Origin: Bacteroidaceae bacterium
GTDB taxonomy: Bacteria > Bacteroidota > Bacteroidia > Bacteroidales > Bacteroidaceae
Length of the DNA: 51,859 nt
Assembly: GCA_017383485.1 (NCBI GenBank)
Contig: JAFNXM010000011.1
Span: forward strand, 1 to 51,859
Direction: 5' to 3'
This document shows positions 16,477-25,319 of this stretch, piece by piece (the first letter of the stretch is position 1; the number at the start of each line of letters is the position of its first letter). Position numbers and translations under genes: made by a program. The notes beneath the pieces were generated by a model. The model was not told the origin of the DNA and did no database searches. It saw only the letters and a list, made by a program, of their open reading frames with translations.

Positions 16477-18405
16477 ATGCAATTTCTTCCGACTACTAAA
16501 AAAGAGATGGAGCGACGCGGTTGGGATCGCGCGGACATTATCCTATTTTCCGCAGACGCTTACGTAGATCACCCTTCCTTTGGCGCTGCCGTCATCGGCC
16601 GTTTGCTCGAGGCACAGGGGTACCGCGTGTGTATCGTTCCTCAGCCCGATTGGCACGGCGACTTCAGGGATTTTAAGAAATTAGGTAGACCACGTATGTA
16701 TTTCGGTATAGCACCGGGATGCATGGACTCGATGGTGAATAAATATACGGCGAACAAACGTCTGCGCAGTGAGGATGCCTATTCGCCAGATGGTCGTCAC
16801 GATATGCGCCCCGAATATCCCACGATCGTATATACTCAGATCCTGAAAAAACTCTTTCCCGATGTGCCTGTGATCCTTGGGGGCATCGAAGCTTCGCTAC
16901 GGCGTGTGGCCCACTATGACTATTGGCAAGATCGCTTGCGCCCATCTATTTTGGTCGACAGTGGGGCAGACATGATCATCTATGGCATGGGCGAATTGCC
17001 AACGTTAGATCTGTGTAAATTGTTAGAGGAAAAATTGCTGCATGGCAACACCGAGCGAGAAATTACATTGAAAGATTTCCGACAGGTCGTTCACAAATAT
17101 CCCGTACGCCAGACCGTCACACTTGAAGCCAAGGATGACGTGCCACGAGGAATTACTGCCGACGATATACTACTGCATAGTTACGAAGATTGTTTGGCGA
17201 ACAAGCGTCTGCATGCTGAAAACTTCCGACATGTCGAGGAGGAGAGCAACCGCCTCACACCCCAGCGTCTGCTGCAACCAACTGACGACAAAATGGTCGT
17301 AGTCAATCCGCCCTATCCTCCGATGACCACGGCACAGATCGACCAATCGTTCGACCTGCCCTACACCCGCTTGCCACACCCCAAGTACAAGGGCAAACGC
17401 ATCCCCGCCTACGACATGATCAAGCACTCCGTGTGCCTGCATCGTGGTTGTTTTGGTGGCTGTGCCTTTTGCACCATATCGGCGCACCAAGGGAAATTTA
17501 TCATGAGTCGTTCGCCTGAAAGTATTTTGGCTGAGGTCAAGAAAATCACACAAATGGAAGATTTCAAGGGGTACTTGAGTGATCTCGGAGGTCCCTCGGC
17601 TAATATGTACGCTATGGCGGGTCGTGACCAATCGCTGTGTCAGCGATGCAAGCGCCCCTCGTGCATTCATCCCGCGATCTGCCCCAATCTCAACACAGAC
17701 CATCGTCCGCTGTTGCAGATTTATCAAGCGGTGGATAGTTTGCCTGGCATCAAGAAAAGTTTCATAGGCAGTGGTGTCAGATACGACTTGTTATTGCACG
17801 AAAGTAAGGATGAGCGCATCAACGAAGCGGCCAGAAAATACACCCGCGAACTCATCACACGCCATGTCAGTGGTCGCTTGAAAGTGGCGCCCGAACATAC
17901 CTCGGATGCGGTGCTTCGCATCATGCGCAAGCCGCCATTCCGTCTGTTCCACGAATTCAAATCCATTTTCGACCAAATCAATCGCCAGGCAGGTCTACGC
18001 CAGCAGATCATCCCCTACTTTATCTCCTCGCACCCCGGTTGTAGCGAGGAAGATATGGCCGAACTGGCGGTCGAGACTAAGTCCCTGGATTTCCAACTGG
18101 AGCAAGTGCAGGATTTCACCCCCACGCCCATGACCGTCTCCACCGAGACGTGGTACGCAGGTGTGCATCCCTATACTGGCGAGGAAGTGATGTCTGCCAA
18201 AACACAGCGCGAAAAATTGCGCCAGCGCATGTATTTCTTCTGGTACAAGCCCGAGGAGCGCCGCCCCATCACCCAATCGCTCACAGCCATGGGACGCCGA
18301 GATTTGTTGGAGCGTTTGTATGGCAAAGATCAGGGCTCGGTGATACCGTCTCGGACTTCAGCGAAAAATAATAAAAACTCCGACAGACGAAAGCGCAGGA
18401 AATAG
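16477..18405 (+). CDS. YgiQ-family radical SAM protein (642 aa)
   Basis: A large radical S-adenosylmethionine protein. The N-terminal domain (MQFLPTTKKEMERRGW, DIILFSADAYVDHPSFGAAVIGRLLE) is the UPF0313/YgiQ signature. The iron-sulphur motif CFGGCAFC (CxxxCxxC, about residues 327-334) is preceded by HSVCLHRG. A cysteine-rich insert (CQRCKRPSCIHPAICPNL, about 388-405) may bind a further cluster. The C-terminal part includes VAPEHTSDAVLRIMRKP and FTPTPMTVSTETWYAG. The length is typical (about 600-700). The reaction catalysed by YgiQ is not established. The C-terminus is basic (KNNKNSDRRKRRK), possibly for nucleic acid contact. Confidence 0.92.
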   Translation: MQFLPTTKKEMERRGWDRADIILFSADAYVDHPSFGAAVIGRLLEAQGYRVCIVPQPDWHGDFRDFKKLGRPRMYFGIAPGCMDSMVNKYTANKRLRSEDAYSPDGRHDMRPEYPTIVYTQILKKLFPDVPVILGGIEASLRRVAHYDYWQDRLRPSILVDSGADMIIYGMGELPTLDLCKLLEEKLLHGNTEREITLKDFRQVVHKYPVRQTVTLEAKDDVPRGITADDILLHSYEDCLANKRLHAENFRHVEEESNRLTPQRLLQPTDDKMVVVNPPYPPMTTAQIDQSFDLPYTRLPHPKYKGKRIPAYDMIKHSVCLHRGCFGGCAFCTISAHQGKFIMSRSPESILAEVKKITQMEDFKGYLSDLGGPSANMYAMAGRDQSLCQRCKRPSCIHPAICPNLNTDHRPLLQIYQAVDSLPGIKKSFIGSGVRYDLLLHESKDERINEAARKYTRELITRHVSGRLKVAPEHTSDAVLRIMRKPPFRLFHEFKSIFDQINRQAGLRQQIIPYFISSHPGCSEEDMAELAVETKSLDFQLEQVQDFTPTPMTVSTETWYAGVHPYTGEEVMSAKTQREKLRQRMYFFWYKPEERRPITQSLTAMGRRDLLERLYGKDQGSVIPSRTSAKNNKNSDRRKRRK

Positions 18406-18467
18406 ATCAAAACTCAATATTTTTTGCATTGAAACCTTGATGCAAAAAACGTTCAAAAAACTTACAG

Positions 18468-18576
18468 AAAAAAAACCTAAGCCTTTTTTGAAAAAAACGT
18501 TCTGGAATTTAAAAAAGGTTTAGGCTTTTTTTAACGAGGCGTCGCGAAATTTTAACGAGGCGTCGCGAAATTTTTT
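18468..18576 (+). repeat. Family-1 intergenic element, copy D
   Basis: Inverted arms (left AAAACCTAAGCCTTTTTT up to 18489; right AAAAAAGGTTTAGGCTTTTT from 18511) pair with one G-T and one mismatch. They are followed outside by two direct 21-bp units with the core CGAGGCGTCGCGAAA (18535-18570). The element lies between the convergent YgiQ and M48 genes. A further A/T hairpin (TTTTTTGCAT/ATGCAAAAAA, 18420-18449) lies beside it. Confidence 0.85.
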
Positions 18577-18628
18577 TGTCCCTTTTTGCCTTATTTGTTA
18601 CAAACGAATTTGTTGCTTTTGTCAAGAC

Positions 18629-19405
18629 TTAGTCGCATGTATATCCATCCCTTTTTGCTTTGCTTCGCATTCTGGAGATACGAGAGTCGAAGTCGGGGTG
18701 TGACGAGAATGCATAGAGCAGTTTGTCGTACTTGGAACTGCTGGACTGCGAGAGCTTTTTCAGCTTTTGAAACGCCTGGCCCATCGCCCATGGATTCTTG
18801 CCACATTTTTTCAGGAATGAGTAGCCATAGTCGTCCGCCTGCTCCTCGTGTACTCGGGAGTGTTTGGCAGAAAGTGCTGCGCTGGTGATGCCGCCCAAGT
18901 AGGAATCGGATAGGGATGCCCATGTGTCGCTCATCGCTCCGATGGCGTCGGATGCAGCACTGCGCAGCATGGCACTTTTCCACGCTTTGTGCGAATGGCG
19001 CAGGGCGACGTGACCGATTTCGTGACCGATGACGCCTAGCAGTTCGCTATCCGTGAGCGCGTCCATCAGTGCTGTGTAAACGCGGATGCTGCCATCGGGG
19101 CAGGCAAAGGCATTGACTTCGTTGGTCTGATACACCTTGAAATTTAGGGGTATACCATCGGCGCTGGTCATACCTTTCGTCAAGCGTTTCAAACGTTGAG
19201 TGTAGGCGCTATTTGAGGAGCAAACTTTGCTTGCCTGATCCATACTTGCGACGCTCTGTCGTACCAAGTCGGCAAAGTCCTTGTCAGAGATGGTCATGGC
19301 TTGCCCAGCTTTGATTGCCCCAGACAGAGCACGCAACCATGATTGACCAAAGGTGGGCGTTAGGGTCGAAAAAGTCAAAAGAAGGAGTATCGCAATTTTT
19401 TTCAT
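18629..19405 (-). CDS. M48-family zinc metalloprotease (258 aa)
   Basis: The zinc-binding motif HEIGH is at residues 128-132 (GVIGHEIGHVALRH), and the third ligand is probably Glu in HEEQADDYG (about 190). An N-terminal signal peptide (MKKIAILLLLTFSTLTPTFG) implies export to the periplasm. The layout resembles the periplasmic BepA/LoiP-type peptidases, which act on outer-membrane proteins, rather than the multi-membrane-span HtpX. The gene is divergent from the acidic lipoprotein gene and converges on the YgiQ gene with family-1 element D between. A possible -7 box (TATTTTTG, 19454-19461) lies upstream. Confidence 0.88.
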   Translation of the reverse strand: MKKIAILLLLTFSTLTPTFGQSWLRALSGAIKAGQAMTISDKDFADLVRQSVASMDQASKVCSSNSAYTQRLKRLTKGMTSADGIPLNFKVYQTNEVNAFACPDGSIRVYTALMDALTDSELLGVIGHEIGHVALRHSHKAWKSAMLRSAASDAIGAMSDTWASLSDSYLGGITSAALSAKHSRVHEEQADDYGYSFLKKCGKNPWAMGQAFQKLKKLSQSSSSKYDKLLYAFSSHPDFDSRISRMRSKAKRDGYTCD

Positions 19406-19453
19406 GTTGTATGAATATGTCTAATATGTGCAACTTTATTCTATCAAACACTG

Positions 19454-19461
19454 CAAAAATA
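19454..19461 (-). promoter_or_regulatory. -7 box upstream of the M48 protease
   Basis: Minus-strand TATTTTTG matches TAnnTTTG, 49 bases from the start codon. No -33 box is at the expected spacing. Confidence 0.35.
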
Positions 19462-19554
19462 GTAATTTTTAGGATAAGGCTACGTTTGGCAAGGGGATAA
19501 TTTTAATGATTTGCATCAGACCACGTGCGGAATGTAAAAAAGTGAAAATAAAGG

Positions 19555-19585
19555 TTGGAGCATATTATATAATGTTGTACATTTG
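19555..19585 (+). promoter_or_regulatory. Promoter of the acidic lipoprotein gene
   Basis: A TTGG at 19555-19558 and TACATTTG at 19578-19585 are separated by 19 bases, close to the Bacteroidetes -33/-7 arrangement. The predicted start leaves a short leader before the ATG at 19623. Confidence 0.5.
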
Positions 19586-19622
19586 CAAACCTATTCTTTA
19601 ACCAATTTCTAAAAAAAAGACA

Positions 19623-20099
19623 ATGAAAAAACCAATCTTTTTACTTGCAATAGCCCTGGTATTTGCTGCTTGTGGCGGAGATAAACCTAAAACCAACGAA
19701 GTGGAAGAAGTCGTAGAAGAATTTGAAGCGAGTGAATACTCGGCAGAGGATGACTGGATGGACGAAATGGGTGGCTATGAAGAACTGGAGAAGTCTACAA
19801 AAGGTCCGAAACCTGTAGAGGCATCTGAGGAGGACTTGGAATACAACGAAGACGTGGCTGAGGCTGAAGACTGGCTCGAAGCAGCTGAAAATGCATCGTA
19901 CGATGAGGAAGTAGAGGATGGTGGCGAACTGAAAACTGCTGCGAAAGGCGCCTACGAACGCGGTAAGGAAAAATTGAAAGAAAAGAAGCAAGAAATCGAA
20001 GATAGCGAAACATATCAAAACGCAAAGGAAAAAGCCAGCGAGTTGAAAGAATCTGCAAAAGAAAAGGCAACAGAGGTGCTTGATGATATGTTTAGATAA
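19623..20099 (+). CDS. Acidic lipoprotein with C-terminal charged helix (158 aa)
   Basis: A lipoprotein signal (MKKPIFLLAIALVFAAC) places the lipidated cysteine at residue 17. The central region (30-100) is very acidic and low in complexity (NEVEEVVEEFEASEYSAEDD). The C-terminal third is a strongly charged helical or coiled-coil stretch (AYERGKEKLKEKKQEIEDSE, AKEKASELKESAKEKATEVL), reminiscent of YtxH/LEA-like helices. No enzyme motif is present. It is probably a periplasmic or membrane-attached structural or stress protein, a guess from composition alone. The gene has its own promoter and terminator. Confidence 0.75.
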   Translation: MKKPIFLLAIALVFAACGGDKPKTNEVEEVVEEFEASEYSAEDDWMDEMGGYEELEKSTKGPKPVEASEEDLEYNEDVAEAEDWLEAAENASYDEEVEDGGELKTAAKGAYERGKEKLKEKKQEIEDSETYQNAKEKASELKESAKEKATEVLDDMFR

Positions 20100-20207
20100 G
20101 TCAAGAGTCAAGAGAAAAAAGACGAGGGGTAGGGGGCAAGAGATGGGGAATGCTTAATATCTCTCCAAACGAAACATCCCCACGACCTGTCACTTTACTT
20201 ATTTTGT

Positions 20208-20244
20208 ATAAAATCGTGCGTTTTGGAAACGTGCGATTTTTTTC
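20208..20244 (+). terminator. Rho-independent terminator after the acidic lipoprotein
   Basis: A 13-bp stem with two G-T pairs (AAATCGTGCGTTT and AAACGTGCGATTT) and a tiny loop, followed by TTTTTTCTTTG, lies about 110 bases after the stop codon. The intervening 20100-20155 is a purine-rich degenerate tract (GTCAAGAGTCAAGAG) like that at 5318. Confidence 0.75.
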
Positions 20245-20336
20245 TTTGTTTAACCCTTGCTCGTTTTTATTTGCAAAAAATACGTAATTTGCTTCACTTT
20301 TTTTATTGAAAATAAATATATATCGTACAGAGTTTG

Positions 20337-20344
20337 TAACTTTG
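20337..20344 (+). promoter_or_regulatory. -7 box upstream of glmM
   Basis: TAACTTTG matches TAnnTTTG. It would give a leader of about 125 bases before the glmM start. I see no recognised riboswitch or ribozyme in that leader. Confidence 0.4.
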
Positions 20345-20476
20345 TCACAGCAAGAAGAATTTGCAGAGAAATAGTGCTATGTTTTATTGCTCCCCCAATG
20401 CATCAAACGTGTAGGTCGTGGGACATAGATAGCGCAAGGTGCTGAATAATTCTAATTTTAATTCAACTATAATACT

Positions 20477-21871
20477 ATGACCCTAATCAAATCGATTTCT
20501 GGCTTCCGTGGCACTATCGGTGGTAGACCAGGTGACACACTCAACCCCGTAGACATCGCAAAGTCTGTATCTGCTTATGCAGCATTGCGTGAAAAGAAAG
20601 TAAGTAGAAACTATCGTCGCAAAATCGTAGTAGGCCGTGACGCACGTATGTCTGGCGAAATGGTGATGCACGTAGTCAGCGGTACCCTGATGAGTATGGG
20701 TTTTGATGTAATCAATATTGGTTTGGCATCAACACCTACTACTGAAATTGCTGTGACTTTGGAAAAAGCTGTAGGTGGTATTATTATTACCGCAAGTCAC
20801 AACCCACGTCAATGGAATGCTTTGAAGTTCTTGGACGAAAAGGGTGAATTCCTCGGTCCAGAAGAAGCTTCAGAAGTCGTACGTTTGGCCAACAACTGCA
20901 ACTTTGAATTTGCTGACGTAGATACACTGGGTTGCTATATCAAAAACTTCACTTACGACCAACGCCACATCGAAATGGTGAAAGATCTCGAGCTTGTTGA
21001 TGTCGAGGCTATCCGTCGTGCACACTTCAACGTGGCTATTGATGCTGTCAACTCGGTCGGTGGCGTCATCTTGCCTAAACTTTTGGGACAACTTGGCGTA
21101 ACTCAAGTGACAGGCATCAACACAGACCCTACAGGCGACTTTGCACACAATCCAGAACCCCTCAAGGAACACCTTTCTGAGATTCGCAACTTGATGCGCA
21201 AGGGCCGTCATGACATCGGTTTCGTCGTAGACCCTGATGTCGACCGTTTGGCTTTGGTTTGCGAAGATGGATCGATGTTTGGCGAAGAAAATACCCTCGT
21301 TGCTGTGGCCGACTATGTATTGCAACATACTCCAGGCAATACCGTCAGCAACCTCTCTTCGACTCGTGGTCTTCGCGACGTGACAGAAAAGTATGGTTGC
21401 AACTACACACCAGCTGCTGTAGGCGAAGTAAATGTAGTGACCAAGATGAAGGAAACCGGTGCAGTGATCGGTGGCGAAGGTAACGGTGGTGTAATCTATC
21501 CTGCTGCACACAGCGGACGCGACGCCTTGGTAGGTATCGCTTTGCTCCTCACTCACTTGGCTAAGACTGGCATGAAAGCCAGCGAATTGCGCGACTCATT
21601 GCCTAAGTATTATATTGCTAAGAACCGTATCGACCTTGATCCTACAACTGATATCTATGCTATCTTGCAAAAGGTGAAAGAGCTCTACAAGAACGAAACG
21701 GTGACAGATATCGACGGCGTGAAGATTGACTTTGCTGACAAGTGGGTACACCTCCGCAAGTCTAACACCGAACCAATCATCCGTGTATACTCTGAAGCAC
21801 ACACTATGGAAGAAGCAGATGCTTTGGGTAAGCAAATCATGGATTTGGTGTACAATATGACTCAAAAGTAA
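20477..21871 (+). CDS. glmM: Phosphoglucosamine mutase
   Basis: GlmM interconverts glucosamine-6-phosphate and glucosamine-1-phosphate on the way to UDP-GlcNAc, the precursor of peptidoglycan and LPS. The phosphoserine loop is TASHNP (Ser107). The metal-binding loop is DPDVDRLAL (about 251-259), the sugar-binding loop is GGEGNGGVIYP (about 334-344), and the phosphate-binding loop RKSNTEPIIRVY is near the C-terminus. The length of 464 matches the Bacteroidetes GlmM type (about 460). The related phosphomannomutases share these motifs, so the substrate is inferred from overall likeness. A long-stem terminator separates it from the sulfatase gene. Confidence 0.9.
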   Translation: MTLIKSISGFRGTIGGRPGDTLNPVDIAKSVSAYAALREKKVSRNYRRKIVVGRDARMSGEMVMHVVSGTLMSMGFDVINIGLASTPTTEIAVTLEKAVGGIIITASHNPRQWNALKFLDEKGEFLGPEEASEVVRLANNCNFEFADVDTLGCYIKNFTYDQRHIEMVKDLELVDVEAIRRAHFNVAIDAVNSVGGVILPKLLGQLGVTQVTGINTDPTGDFAHNPEPLKEHLSEIRNLMRKGRHDIGFVVDPDVDRLALVCEDGSMFGEENTLVAVADYVLQHTPGNTVSNLSSTRGLRDVTEKYGCNYTPAAVGEVNVVTKMKETGAVIGGEGNGGVIYPAAHSGRDALVGIALLLTHLAKTGMKASELRDSLPKYYIAKNRIDLDPTTDIYAILQKVKELYKNETVTDIDGVKIDFADKWVHLRKSNTEPIIRVYSEAHTMEEADALGKQIMDLVYNMTQK

Positions 21872-21892
21872 AAATATATTTCACCAATTAAA

Positions 21893-21956
21893 AGACAATT
21901 GCTCCATTCGTTTCTGCGAAGGTTCTTCACAAAGGCGAGGGCAATTGTCTTTTTTT
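21893..21956 (+). terminator. Rho-independent terminator after glmM
   Basis: AAAAGACAATTGC (21893-21905) pairs with GCAATTGTCTTTT (21941-21953) and is followed by more T residues. It ends 16 bases before the sulfatase ATG, so the frame extension upstream of that ATG lies inside the terminator. Confidence 0.8.
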
Positions 21957-21971
21957 TATAAGGTAAATATT

Positions 21972-23501
21972 ATGAACAAGAAATCTTTGTTGCTTTTAAC
22001 ACCTGCTTTGTTGCCTGCCTCAATGCTGGCACAGCAGCGATACAACATCGTCTATATCATGACTGACGACCACACGGCGCAAATGATGTCGTGCTATGAC
22101 GACACACATGTATCCACCCCCAATCTGGATCGCATTGCAGCCGACGGCGTAAAGTTCGTCAATTCCTACGTAGCCAATTCGCTGTCGGGCCCCAGCCGTG
22201 CATGTATGCTCACAGGTAAGCACAGTCACAAGAATGGCTTTACCAACAATGAACACGGTGTCTTTGATGGTTCGCAGCAGACCATGCCTAAGCTGATGCA
22301 ACAGGCAGGCTATCAGACAGCACTCATAGGCAAGTGGCACCTCGTGTCTACCCCCACGGGATTTGACTACTGGAATATCATCCCCGGACAGGGCGATTAC
22401 TACAACCCGGACTTTATCCAAATGGACGGTAGCCGCACGCGCGAGGCGGGATACCTCACTAATATCATCACAGACAAGGCTATCGACTGGCTGGAGAATA
22501 AGCGTGACAAGGAGAAACCCTTCATCCTGTTCCTGCATCACAAAGCCTGCCACCGTTGCTGGTTGCCCGAGTTGAAATACCTGTCGGAGTATGAGGACAA
22601 GAACTTCACCTTGCCTGAAAATTTCTACGACGATTACCAGGGCCGCCAGGCTGCAGCTGCACAAGAGATGGAGGTGGTGCGAGATATGGACATGACCTAC
22701 GATGTGCACTTGATGGATGCCAATGTCAAGACCAGACTCACCGATGGCTACCTATCGATGATCGGCCGCCTCAGTTCTGCCGAGCGTGCCAAGTACGATC
22801 AGTTCTATGACTCTCTGGCCATTGACTTCCGTGCCAAGAGGCTCAGTGGGAAGGCTTTGGGCGAATACAAATTCCAACGCTATATGCGCGACTATGCCAA
22901 GGTGCTGAAGTCACTGGACGACAACGTGGGCCGCACACTCGACTATTTGAAGAAGGCGGGTCTGTTGGAAAATACCCTTGTCGTCTACACCTCAGACCAA
23001 GGCTTCTATATGGGCGAACATGGTTGGTTCGACAAGCGATTCATGTACGAGGAATCCTTCTCCACCCCACTTGTGATGCGTCTGCCCGATGGATTGAAAG
23101 CACGCGGTGAGATCAAGGAAATGGTGCAGAATATTGACTACGCGCCTACCTTCCTCGATATCGCAGGCGCTGAGATTCCCGCCGACATCCAAGGCGAATC
23201 CTTGCTGCCATTGCTCGAGGGCAAGCATCCCAAGAACTGGCGCAAGAGTCTGTACTACCACTTCTACGAATACCCAGCCGAGCACATGGTCAAGCGCCAC
23301 TATGGCGTGCGCTCGTCCGACGGCTGGAAGCTGATACACTTCTACGACGACATTGACGCTTGGGAACTTTATGACCTCAACACCGATCCCAAGGAGATGA
23401 ACAACCTCTACGGCAAACCTGGTTATGAGAAGGTGACCAAGTGCATGATGAAGGAGTTGCGCCGTCTGCAAAAGCAATACGACGACCCCATCGAAAAGTA
23501 A
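21972..23501 (+). CDS. Secreted sulfatase, Ser-type (509 aa)
   Basis: The start is placed at MNKKSLLLLTPALLPASMLA, a signal peptide. A TTG nine codons upstream falls within the glmM terminator. The active-site motif SGPSRACMLTGK has Ser72, the residue converted to formylglycine by the anaerobic maturase (anSME, not in this window). Metal ligands are Asp32-Asp33 in MTDDH, and late TSDQGFYMGEHGWFDKR holds the remaining metal and sulfate contacts. The ending YHFYEYPAEHMVKRHYGVR is reminiscent of S1-family GlcNAc-6-sulfatase-like enzymes. The likely role is removal of sulfate from host or dietary glycans in the periplasm. The exact substrate is unknown. Confidence 0.9.
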   Translation: MNKKSLLLLTPALLPASMLAQQRYNIVYIMTDDHTAQMMSCYDDTHVSTPNLDRIAADGVKFVNSYVANSLSGPSRACMLTGKHSHKNGFTNNEHGVFDGSQQTMPKLMQQAGYQTALIGKWHLVSTPTGFDYWNIIPGQGDYYNPDFIQMDGSRTREAGYLTNIITDKAIDWLENKRDKEKPFILFLHHKACHRCWLPELKYLSEYEDKNFTLPENFYDDYQGRQAAAAQEMEVVRDMDMTYDVHLMDANVKTRLTDGYLSMIGRLSSAERAKYDQFYDSLAIDFRAKRLSGKALGEYKFQRYMRDYAKVLKSLDDNVGRTLDYLKKAGLLENTLVVYTSDQGFYMGEHGWFDKRFMYEESFSTPLVMRLPDGLKARGEIKEMVQNIDYAPTFLDIAGAEIPADIQGESLLPLLEGKHPKNWRKSLYYHFYEYPAEHMVKRHYGVRSSDGWKLIHFYDDIDAWELYDLNTDPKEMNNLYGKPGYEKVTKCMMKELRRLQKQYDDPIEK

Positions 23502-23535
23502 CCACTCGCCACATTTGTGGTGAAAAACAAGACAC

Positions 23536-23586
23536 CAGAGCACCGCACGGCTTCCATTGACGAAGTTGATCGGTGCTCTGTTTTTG
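23536..23586 (+). terminator. Rho-independent terminator after the sulfatase
   Basis: CAGAGCACCG (23536-23545) pairs perfectly with CGGTGCTCTG (23571-23580), followed by TTTTTGC. The sulfatase therefore has its own terminator, independent of the family-1 element that follows. Confidence 0.8.
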
Positions 23587-23604
23587 CTTGAAAGAAACTG
23601 CTGG

Positions 23605-23689
23605 AAAAAAGTCAAGACCTTTTTTTAACGAGCCGTCGCGAAATTTTAACGAGGCGTCGCGAAATTTAAAAAAGGTCTTGACTTTTTTT
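23605..23689 (+). repeat. Family-1 intergenic element, copy E
   Basis: Perfect inverted arms of at least 20 bp (AAAAAAGTCAAGACCTTTTT at the left, AAAAAGGTCTTGACTTTTTT at the right, 23668-23689) enclose two direct 21-bp units, the first with core CGAGCCGTCGCGAAA and the second CGAGGCGTCGCGAAA. It lies between the sulfatase terminator and the histidine kinase stop. It is identical, in reverse orientation, to copy F at 31268-31353 except for the length of the outer A/T runs. Confidence 0.92.
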
Positions 23690-23712
23690 AGCGATGTAAA
23701 ATCTCCCAGTTT

Positions 23713-24603
23713 TCAGGCCTGCCCCAGGGGTAGATTTATCTGGAATGTAGTGATGTATGGTGAGCGCGGCGTGGCAGCAAGCGTGATGTCGCCACCCAGT
23801 TGCACCATGATTTGTCGCGAGAGTGACAGGCCGATGCCACTGCCTGCAGCCTTGGTGGTGAAGAAGGGCACGAAGAGTGCTGACTGCGACTCGGGCGCGA
23901 TGGGTGTGCCGTCGTTGCTGACGAAGATATGCAGGCGTGCCGCATCGGTGGTACTGCTGGGGCTGACCACCTCGATACCTATCTGCTGGGCCTGGGCTTC
24001 GGCGGCATTTTTGACGATATTGACGACGACCTGCCTCAGCAGTTCGGGGTCGGTATATACAGCCAGTTCTGCCTGTCCCTGTATCTGCCACTGCATATTC
24101 GGATAGAGGGCTTTCATCTGTGCCATTAGTGCCATCACCTCTACTCTGCGCATGTGGGGGCGCTGGCTCAGTGTGAGATGTCGGTAGTTGGCCACGAGTG
24201 TGCCCAGGTGCTGGGCAGCAGAGTGTATGGCTTGCACGCCTTCCTCGAGCGAGGTGCCCCGCACGTCCGCCCGCTTCATCATCGCCTGGCTGATGCTGGA
24301 GATGGGTGCAGTGGCGTTCATGATCTCGTGTGTCAGTGTGCGCATCAATCGCTCCCAGGATTTCACCTCGCTGCGACTGATGGCTTCGCCCACCCTTTGG
24401 TTGATAGCGTTGAGTGTACGCACGATGTCACGCTGGCCTGGCAGCATGCCCTTTTCGCTCAGTCGAAATGTGTAGTCGCCGCAGCGTATAGCCTCCGACA
24501 TCAGATAGATGCGCCGCCTGAGTGCCCTCTGTCGACGCAAGACGAGGACCAGTAGTACTGCAAGTAGGGCGGCCAATCCTGTGGTGATAAGTAGGTATGT
24601 CAT
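23713..24603 (-). CDS. Sensor histidine kinase (296 aa)
   Basis: One N-terminal membrane helix (YLLITTGLAALLAVLLVLVL, residues 3-22) is followed by a short linker and the HisKA domain with phospho-acceptor His92 in RTLTHEIMNATAPISS. The ATP-binding domain has an N box (NIVKNAAEA, about 197-205), a G1 region (VSNDGTPI), an F box (FVPFFTTK) and a G2 box (GSGIGLSLSRQI). No periplasmic sensor, HAMP or PAS domain is evident, so what it senses is unclear. It may use a partner or the membrane. Its start codon overlaps the response-regulator stop by one base (TAATG), indicating translational coupling. Confidence 0.88.
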   Translation of the reverse strand: MTYLLITTGLAALLAVLLVLVLRRQRALRRRIYLMSEAIRCGDYTFRLSEKGMLPGQRDIVRTLNAINQRVGEAISRSEVKSWERLMRTLTHEIMNATAPISSISQAMMKRADVRGTSLEEGVQAIHSAAQHLGTLVANYRHLTLSQRPHMRRVEVMALMAQMKALYPNMQWQIQGQAELAVYTDPELLRQVVVNIVKNAAEAQAQQIGIEVVSPSSTTDAARLHIFVSNDGTPIAPESQSALFVPFFTTKAAGSGIGLSLSRQIMVQLGGDITLAATPRSPYITTFQINLPLGQA

Positions 24604-25124
24604 TATTTCTTGATTTTATTGTAGAGTGTCTGACGCGAGATGCCCAGCAGTTCGGCGGCTTTTGTCAAATTGCCATGACAATGGTCCAGGGCTCGCTGAA
24701 TGTGTGCCGACTCCACCTGGTCGAGCGACATCACCTGGTCCACTTTGTCCAGTGCGTCCTTAAGCCTATGCGTCAGTTCGTCATTGTCCCAGGGTTTGAC
24801 GATAAAATCTGCTGCCCCGTTCTTCAACCCCTTTACAGCCAACCCAACATCCGCGTAGGCCGTGATCAACAGCACGGGCGTCTGTGGGTGGTGCTTCTTG
24901 ATGGCACGTAGCCACAGCATGCCATCCTGGCCCGTGTTGGCGCCAAGCGTGAAGTTCATATCCAGCAAGACGGCGTCCACCACAGTCTGTGCCATCGTGC
25001 GCAGTATCTCCTCGGGGCGACTGAGTGTGATGATCGTCGTGAAGGTTTCCTGCAGTGCATATTTCAGTGCAGTAAGTATCGTGGGATTGTCGTCTACGAT
25101 CAGGAGTGTGCCGTATTTGTTCAT
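24603..25124 (-). CDS. Response regulator: receiver plus Fis-type helix-turn-helix, no AAA+ domain (173 aa)
   Basis: The receiver domain (about 1-120) has acidic pair Asp11-Asp12, phospho-acceptor Asp55 (VLLDMN), Thr88 and Lys110 (FIVKPWD). The C-terminus (about 140-173, LDHCHGNLTKAAELLGISRQTLYNKIKK) is a Fis-type DNA-binding helix set as in NtrC-family proteins. The central sigma-54 AAA+ ATPase of NtrC proteins (about 240 residues) is absent, giving a layout like ActR/RegA/PrrA. It therefore probably acts with the ordinary sigma factor. It is transcribed divergently from the export operon, which it is likely to control. A strong promoter match lies just upstream. Confidence 0.88.
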   Translation of the reverse strand: MNKYGTLLIVDDNPTILTALKYALQETFTTIITLSRPEEILRTMAQTVVDAVLLDMNFTLGANTGQDGMLWLRAIKKHHPQTPVLLITAYADVGLAVKGLKNGAADFIVKPWDNDELTHRLKDALDKVDQVMSLDQVESAHIQRALDHCHGNLTKAAELLGISRQTLYNKIKK

Positions 25125-25149
25125 GGTATAGAGGGAATGGTTTGTGTGG

Positions 25150-25181
25150 CAAAAGTAGTAATGAATTTTGAAACGCCCAAA
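25150..25181 (-). promoter_or_regulatory. Promoter of the two-component operon
   Basis: Minus strand TTTG (25178-25181) and TACTTTTG (25150-25157) are separated by 20 bases, matching the Bacteroidetes -33/-7 consensus. The predicted leader before the regulator ATG is about 20 bases. Confidence 0.7.
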
Positions 25182-25319
25182 GGAAACCTCCTCGTGTCAA
25201 ATATTTATACAGCAAAGTGTCTAATATTTTGACAATCTCGTCGTCTCTCGTTGCTCGGCCTTGGTACATTCAGGCAAAAGGTCTACTTTCGCTGGCAGAA
25301 ACCAATGATAGTATCCGAA

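Noticed and set aside
25251-25290. Sigma-54 (-24/-12) promoter for the export operon (TTGGTACATTCAGGCA)
   Set aside because: The spacing between GG and GC is one base short, and the local regulator lacks the AAA+ domain needed to activate sigma-54.
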